From Lineus longissimus (taxonomy: Eukaryota; Nemertea; Pilidiophora; Heteronemertea; Lineidae), in the NCBI RefSeq assembly GCF_910592395.1, contig NC_088325.1:6975501-7039500 (forward strand): a stretch of DNA of 64,000 nt. Reading direction: 5' to 3'. A program made the position numbers and the translations under genes. Shown in pieces: positions 58,639 to 64,000 of the stretch. Numbering within the stretch: position 1 is the first letter of the stretch; each line of letters begins with the position of its first letter. Under the pieces are notes generated by a model that saw only the letters and a list, made by a program, of their open reading frames with translations, was not told the origin of the DNA and ran no database searches.

Positions 58639-60657
58639 CTCCCCCCTCCTTTCTCCTCCCGGACGCAAAAAGGAGCCGACTCCGGTAGTCGGGGGCCGTC
58701 TGCAAAAATTTGCAGACATTTGGGACGATTGGTGCCCAAAGGGGTCCCCAGTCCCAAACATGTTGAGGTACGGAGTGAAACTAGATTTCAACCGTACCCC
58801 CCCCCGACTACCATATATCCAACCCCAGTTCAGCCACCGAAGGACCCAGTCAAGGCCTCTGCCCTCCAAGCAGAGGTCGCGACATTACTGGAGAAGCAAG
58901 CTATCCAGGTCCTTCAAGATCCATGCTCCCCCGGCTTTTACAGCCACGTTTTCTTGGTTCCCAAGAAAGCAGGGACATGGAGGCTGATCATAGACCTTTC
59001 CAGGTTAAACACCTTCTTGAATGTTCCTCATTTCAAGATGGAAACCACCAGGTCTATAGCAACGGCGATACAGCCCAACGATTGGGCGGTATCGATGGAT
59101 TTAATGGATGCGTACTTACATGTACCGATCCATCCAGACTATCAACACTTCCTTCGATTCCATTACGAAGGAAAGACGTATCAATTCAGGGCCCTGCCGT
59201 TCGGTCTGGCATCGGCACCCCTAATTTTTACGATGATAGTCACAGCCTTCGTCGCTCCCTTTCACGTGATGGGGTTCAAGCTCCATCACTACCTAGACGA
59301 TTGGCTACTCCGTTGCAAATCGCGGGAACTACTACTGCAACAACTTCAGGTTCTAAAGCAAAAAGTAGTTTCCGCAGGTTGGATTATCAACGAAACAAAG
59401 TCAGAATTCATACCATCCCAAGACTTCGTTTACGTTGGAGTTCGGTTCCTTACGGCCATAGGGAAAATGCTGCCCCCCCTAGACAGGATAAAGAAAATTC
59501 TTCATCTCGTCGCAGAATTCAGAGGAAGGACTCAAGCTCCCGCAAGGCGATGCTTGAGCCTTTTGGGACTTCTGAATTCGGCAGCAGATCAAATCCCCCT
59601 TGGCCGTCTATATATGCGTCCCATCCAGATGTTTCTAATGTCTCTATGGAAACCCCACAGGGACCCATTAGACAAGTTGGTATTGATACCTCAATACCTA
59701 CTCAAGAACGTCTGGAACTTCTGGGAGTCGGAGACTCGTCTCCAAAGCGGTGTAGATCTTGCTCCACCGCCCCCAGAAGTGTCCCTGTTCACAGATGCTT
59801 CCCTACTAGGGTGGGGAGCACATCTGAACAACGGGGACATGTCCATAAGAGGTCTATGGACAAGGGAGGAGACCATTCTTCCAATAAATATATTGGAAAT
59901 GAAGGCTGTCCTTCTTGCCGTGAGGGCTCTTTCCCTTCGCCTGAAGAATCGGAGAGTAACCCTGTTCTCCGACAATTCTACAGTAGTAGCATATGTCAGG
60001 AGACAGGGAGGCACAAAGTCCGGCATTCTTTGCCAGCTAACTTGGGAGCTTTACCATCTTTGTGCCGACCTTGGAGTATCGATATGTGCCAGACACATAC
60101 CGGGCAATCGCAACATCCTTGCCGACGCCCTGTCCCGTCAGAACAAGCTAGTTCAGACAGAGTGGACACTCCATCAGGAGATTGTAGACGACCTTTGTCG
60201 CCTTTGGCAATCTCCGAAGGTAGATCTGTTCGCCACCAGGCTGAACAATCGCCTTCCCATCTATTACTCTCCACTTCCGGACGAAGAGGCCCTGGAAGTC
60301 GACAGCCTTACAGCCTCTTGGGTCGGGCTGAACGCATATGCGTTTCCACCCCTCCCTCTCATCCAACCAGTCCTGAACAAGATCTTGACCAGCCATCCGG
60401 TGAGAATAACTCTCATCGCACCTTGCTGGCCAAATCAGGCCTGGTTCCCAGCCTTGCTGGAGCTCCTGATAGATCACCCCAGGAGTCTTCCTACTTGGAA
60501 GCACCTCCTGTGGCACCCCCTGGGGAGATGCTACCACCAGAACCCTGGATTTTTCAAGTTTCACGCCTGGAACTTATCCAGTTGCATCTCCACAGAGAGG
60601 CTTTTCGGACATCGCTGTCAAGCGCATGTCCGCACCTCAAAGGGGGTCTACCCTTGA
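58580..60657 (+). CDS. DIRS reverse transcriptase / RNase H / methyltransferase-like ORF
   Basis: The main frame opens at 58720 (645 codons). RT motifs: FLVPKKAGTWRLIIDLSRLN, SMDLMDAYLHVPI with D127, ALPFGLASAPLIF, and the catalytic YLDD (191-194). RNase H follows with D359 (LFTDAS), E393 (ILEMKAV), D418 (LFSDNS) and D469 (NILADALSR). Residues 495-600 (VDLFATRLNN, AYAFPPLPLI, IAPCWPNQAWFPALL) match the methyltransferase-like region of DIRS proteins. The expected N-terminal piece (GGRLQKFADIWDDW, YGVKLDFNRTPP) lies in the preceding frame from 58580. It meets the main frame at a run of nine C (58797-58805), so a homopolymer indel or sequencing error is likely. It overlaps gag upstream and the recombinase ORF by 32 bp downstream. 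Confidence 0.93.
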
Positions 60658-61633
60658 TGCGTATCAAGGAAAGTGGTCTACCTTCACTTCCTGGTTCAGG
60701 GAGAATGGAGTTAATCCGATCTCTCCCTCTATATACAGATTAGTTGATTTCCTTATTGAATTATTCACGGAAAGACAACTATCTGTCACGGCTATAAAAG
60801 GGTACAAGTCCGCCATCGCTTCTACCCTCCGTGTTTTAAGCACCTGGGATCTTCGTTGGGAGGACCAAATAACCCCTCTTTTCAGAGGAATGTTATTAGA
60901 GCGTCCTAGACCGGTTCACAACACCCCTAAATGGGACCTTTCTGTTGTCCTTAAGGTGCTCATGAGGCATCCTTTTGAACCCATGTCTATTTCATCCATG
61001 AAATATCTGACACTCAAAACGGTCTTTCTAGTAGCCTTGGCTACCGCCCAACGGAGATCAGAGCTCCATGCACTTTCTTTTAAGAAGCTGGCTTTTAGAG
61101 AGGGAGGGGAGGTTATCCTGGCTTTTATACCAGGATTTCTGGCGAAGAACCAGGGACCGGCCGCCTCTCGGCCCCCGGTTACTATTCCCTCTCTGTCAGG
61201 AACGATCTCTTATGATCTTCCTGACAGAACTTTATGTCCCGTCAGGGCCCTAAAGTTCTACATAAATAGGACAAAACCTCCCGGTATCCGCCAGGGGAGA
61301 GAGCGTTTGTTTTTGTCCTATAAGGAGGGAAATAAACGAGAGATAGCGGCCGCCACTATTTCAAGGTGGATTGTGGAGACTATTCGTCTTTCCTACAACA
61401 CCTTGAAGACTTCCTCTGATCTTCGTGCGCTAGCTAACATCTCAGCGCACGAAGTTAGAGCACTAGCCACCTCCTGGGCTAACTACCGAGGAGTTGCTCT
61501 TCAAGAAGTCGTTTCCGCTGCATGTTGGAGTAATCACTCCACATTCTCTCGTTTCTACCTACGAGACGTTTCTTCCCTCGTAGATGGCATGCACACAATC
61601 GGCCCGATTGTGTCTGCGGGGCATGTTGTTTGA
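60626..61633 (+). CDS. DIRS tyrosine recombinase
   Basis: 335 codons. An N-terminal SAM-like DNA-binding region (STLDAYQGKWSTFTSWF, TAIKGYKSAIASTL) is followed by the catalytic domain: R143 (AQRRSELHAL), H275 and R278 (SAHEVRAL), W301 in the histidine/tryptophan position, and nucleophile Y311 (STFSRFYLRD). This is the full catalytic set of DIRS recombinases. It integrates the circular double-stranded element copy. The frame reads GFSDIAVKR just upstream of the ATG, so the domain may begin earlier or be expressed by readthrough from the RT ORF. No internal stop. Confidence 0.94.
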   Translation: MSAPQRGSTLDAYQGKWSTFTSWFRENGVNPISPSIYRLVDFLIELFTERQLSVTAIKGYKSAIASTLRVLSTWDLRWEDQITPLFRGMLLERPRPVHNTPKWDLSVVLKVLMRHPFEPMSISSMKYLTLKTVFLVALATAQRRSELHALSFKKLAFREGGEVILAFIPGFLAKNQGPAASRPPVTIPSLSGTISYDLPDRTLCPVRALKFYINRTKPPGIRQGRERLFLSYKEGNKREIAAATISRWIVETIRLSYNTLKTSSDLRALANISAHEVRALATSWANYRGVALQEVVSAACWSNHSTFSRFYLRDVSSLVDGMHTIGPIVSAGHVV

Positions 61634-62062
61634 TCCTGGCTAGATCAAAAAAGGGGGGGGAAGCCCGATTGAAGAGTCAAACGCGCATCTTGCGCCATTT
61701 TTGATATGCCCTATCTTCAACATCCAGGCAACCCCTAGTAGACTAGAAAGGACGCAATTTCTTATTGTTGTTTAGCAATAATTCATTCTACACCCTTCAA
61801 CATGCCTTACTTGCTCTAAGCTCTGTTGCCGGAAAGAAGATGGTTTTATTACGCAATTCTAGCGCTTTCCGGAGAATGGGTCTATTACTCTCTATAATAT
61901 GATTGTAATACCGAGATCAAAATACCGGTCCTCCGGTTCTCCCCATTTCTTTCCCCTGGCGGTCCTCCTTAGCTAATATGCCGGTGGTGCCTCCTGGATG
62001 GAACAACAGCTCAGCCTTAGGTAAGTCCTCGTTTCCCACCTCCAATAGGTTGCTGGGATTCG

Positions 62063-62160
62063 ATGCAAAAGTGTTCCATAGGTAAGTTTGAATGACACAA
62101 AATGCCCATTTCCTTACAAGAAATGGCCATTTTGTTAGTTCATACTTACCTATGGAACAC
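62063..62160. repeat. DIRS internal complementary region
   Basis: The first half (62063-62110) is complementary to the left end of the element (ATTTTGTGTCATTC...CTTTTGCAT). The second half (62109-62160) is complementary to the right end (GTTCCATAGGTAAG...GAAATGGG). In DIRS elements this region templates joining of the two ends; here it pins the junction to within the dinucleotide CA. Confidence 0.93.
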
Positions 62161-62207
62161 GGCCCTCCCGCCGTCCCCACAAACGGGACATACTCTTTAT
62201 TAACGCT

Positions 62208-62420
62208 CAAGAGTAAAGACTAAATATGGCGGCATGAGATCGGCGCGATCTCGCGGGATCGGTCAGGGCGCCGCCTGGCGGCCGAGCTGTTAACTCAGTT
62301 CTCCCTTTAGAAAATTAAAGGGATACTCTTGTGTTTGAGCCCAAATGGAGTAACATGCAAAAGTGTTCCATAGGTAAGTATGAACTAACAAAATGGCCAT
62401 TTCTTGTAAGGAAATGGGCA
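62208..62420 (-). repeat. DIRS right inverted terminal repeat with terminal extension
   Basis: 213 bp, the inverse of the left repeat plus about 24 bp more at its outer end (GGCCATTTCTTGTAAGGAAA). DIRS-1 has the same asymmetry, the right repeat being longer. Confidence 0.92.
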
Positions 62421-64000
62421 ATTGGATGTATACAAAGATCAAGATGAAGACCCTTTGAAGTTTGGTCAGCATCGGGGGGGGGGGGGGGGTAAATGAATGA
62501 AATGAAATGTAGAAACAGAATGAAATCATCAGAATCATTGAAATGAAAACAGTTTTTTTGAAATAACAACAATATCCTCATAATCACACATTGGGATGTT
62601 TGTAGACGACAATTTGGCACAGCTGTGCACCTGTATTCCTTTACTTGCTATTAGGATGAGTCTTTTTCATTTTGAGGTGGTGCATTTCATGAGTATTTGT
62701 TTCGATTATTTCGTGTCATTTCAATGATTTTGTTTCATGTCAATGATTTCAATCATTCTGGTTTTCTTCAATAACCGTTCTGGGGCACATAGCAGCAGGA
62801 GGTTACCTGGACTACAGTTCAGGCACATTCAGAATACCAGAATCTTTAACAAAGTGGTAAAAATCACCTGTACCATGATAGTTACCACTGATGATTTCTG
62901 CAGGAAATGTTGCTCTGCTCAACCCTTTTGATCCCGATTGCCTTGAGCAAACAAAAAAACCTTTGCATCGTCTGCACTACCTTTATATTATTAGAGCCGA
63001 TTTTCAAAACCCAAGTTAGGGTGAAACATGCTGTTCTTCATCGCATTCGATGTGTTCCATCCAATCTTTGTACGCTCTGTGCAGGCTACTGCACAGTGAA
63101 GAATACGGGAGTGTGGAAAAATTTTAGGAGGAAAGCATTCTTGGTTGGTTTCAACCCAAAAATGCCAGAAAAAATTGTACCTTGTATAAAGTGATGAATG
63201 CAATTGTGCAGGTGATATGATGAAACCTTGCCGCCTCTCCAACCTGATCCTACTGGAGCGTGCTGTGTTTGGCATTTCTCCCCGGGGGTTTGGAAGTAAT
63301 TGTAACCAAACAAGTGATTATTGACCACCAGGGGGCAGTGAGGAGGCAGGTGCATTGAGTTGAACGCCACATTCTGATGCTCAACGCTACGTCAGTGAAA
63401 CTGAATAACTGAACACTGCAGAGGGCTTGAAAGTTCAGGGAGCTGGCTGTTTACGGTTGCTTGTATGTTTATAATACTGTACTTTATGGAGTTTGGCCAG
63501 AGTCGATAAGCCTTAAACTGTTACAATATAAAAGTCTGGTGTGGAGGGGGAAGTGTGCAGGTGGGTCAGAATGGATCAATCAATCAGAGCGGTGTGTTTG
63601 AGAGAAGGAATCCTATGTAAGCATGTGGTAGCTTATATGTTTGCAAAGTTGTGTTTTGAAGACACCATACATGAAGGCTATACACACATTAAACCCCTTC
63701 TTGTCTGCCATGTCTACACAAGTCAAGTCTGGTTGTTCCAATGATGACTCCGTCCTTCCTCCCCACACAAAATATAACATTATGGCATGAATGCATCTTT
63801 ATCTCATTTGCACTCCAAGTTCTTTTCAAAAGTTTTAAAAGCGTTATTCGCTGCATGCTAGAAACAGAACTATATGTGTTCACGCCACCACGCAAAAATA
63901 AGTTTTTAAAGATAAATAGTGTTTCAGCAAGCATTTCAGAAAGGCGGGCCACAGTTTCAGTCTGACATAAGGACAGCCTTATAGAATAGAAATTAATACC
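62421..64000. other. Continuation of the Vang intron, no exon seen
   Basis: Holds a poly-G run (62475-62489) and a TTTCATGTCAATGATTTCAAT-like reiteration (62640-62760). Short open frames have no recognisable domain. I looked for the next Vang exon (a conserved AQAIF and KYLR region) and did not find it. Confidence 0.5.

Larger units (their letters stand above)
55867..62420 (+). mobile_element. DIRS-type tyrosine-recombinase retrotransposon, near complete
   Basis: 6.55 kb with the full DIRS architecture: inverted terminal repeats (55867-56055; 62208-62420), gag-like ORF, reverse transcriptase/RNase H ORF, tyrosine recombinase ORF, and an internal complementary region (62063-62160). In this group the reverse transcript is circularised using the complementary region and integrated by the recombinase, so no integrase or target duplication is expected. 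None is seen beyond a shared CA dinucleotide. The element sits in the Vang intron, sense orientation. Terminal repeats agree closely and most frames are open, so insertion is probably recent. Two apparent frame breaks (about 58283 and 58797-58805) are noted under the ORFs. Confidence 0.95.

Noticed and set aside
58923-60743. 606-codon open frame overlapping the DIRS RT
   Set aside because: It is a shadow of the RT ORF: Ser/Arg/Pro-rich, no motifs, while the main frame has all RT and RNase H residues.
1-64000. CRISPR arrays, bacterial operons, rRNA genes
   Set aside because: No regularly spaced short repeats of CRISPR type, no Shine-Dalgarno-led gene clusters and no rRNA sequence seen; the DNA is clearly animal nuclear.

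Overview
This is a repeat-rich stretch of an animal nuclear genome: AT-rich, gene-poor, with very long non-coding intervals, intron-style splice signals and animal transposon families. The only confidently identified host gene is the 5' coding part of a Van Gogh/VANGL planar-cell-polarity gene (54317-55514, + strand). Its mix of a DIRS retrotransposon, a metazoan Mutator-like transposase, TTAA- and TA-flanked MITEs and tRNA-derived SINEs fits a marine invertebrate. A lophotrochozoan is my guess, but the sequence does not settle the phylum.

Layout. 1-9.3 kb: intergenic or intronic DNA with a foldback transposon (1408-2172) nested in a TTAA-flanked MITE, a 1-kb TIR element (2489-3493) and several minor repeats. 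9318-9553: a GC-rich terminal exon on the minus strand, weakly Kelch-like. 13095-16549: a 3.46-kb element with a 630-codon Mutator-like transposase ORF between two 444-bp direct repeats that read as identical. 16.6-18.2 kb: nested MITEs. 18.2-25.2 kb: more MITEs, a Penelope-like relic, and a 2.1-kb TIR element that swallowed a (CGT)n-bearing repeat. 25.2-54.3 kb: non-coding DNA, probably 5' intron or upstream sequence of the Vang gene, holding a second (CGT)n-bearing copy, tandem duplications, SINEs and MITEs. 55867-62420: a near-complete DIRS-type retrotransposon in the Vang intron after the coding exon. 62.4-64 kb: no further exon recognised.

Two systems stand out. The first is the 13.1-16.5 kb unit: a DNA-transposase gene bounded by LTR-like direct repeats, each ending in short inverted repeats, with a 4-bp direct repeat (AAAT) outside. 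It has no reverse transcriptase, primer-binding site or polypurine tract. The second is the DIRS element, whose inverted terminal repeats, right-end extension and internal complementary region can be read directly and together define its ends almost to the base. Several unrelated elements also share GG...CC termini with 9-10 bp target duplications, a Mutator-like signature. Two of the nestings are supported by other copies in the window that show the uninterrupted sequence.
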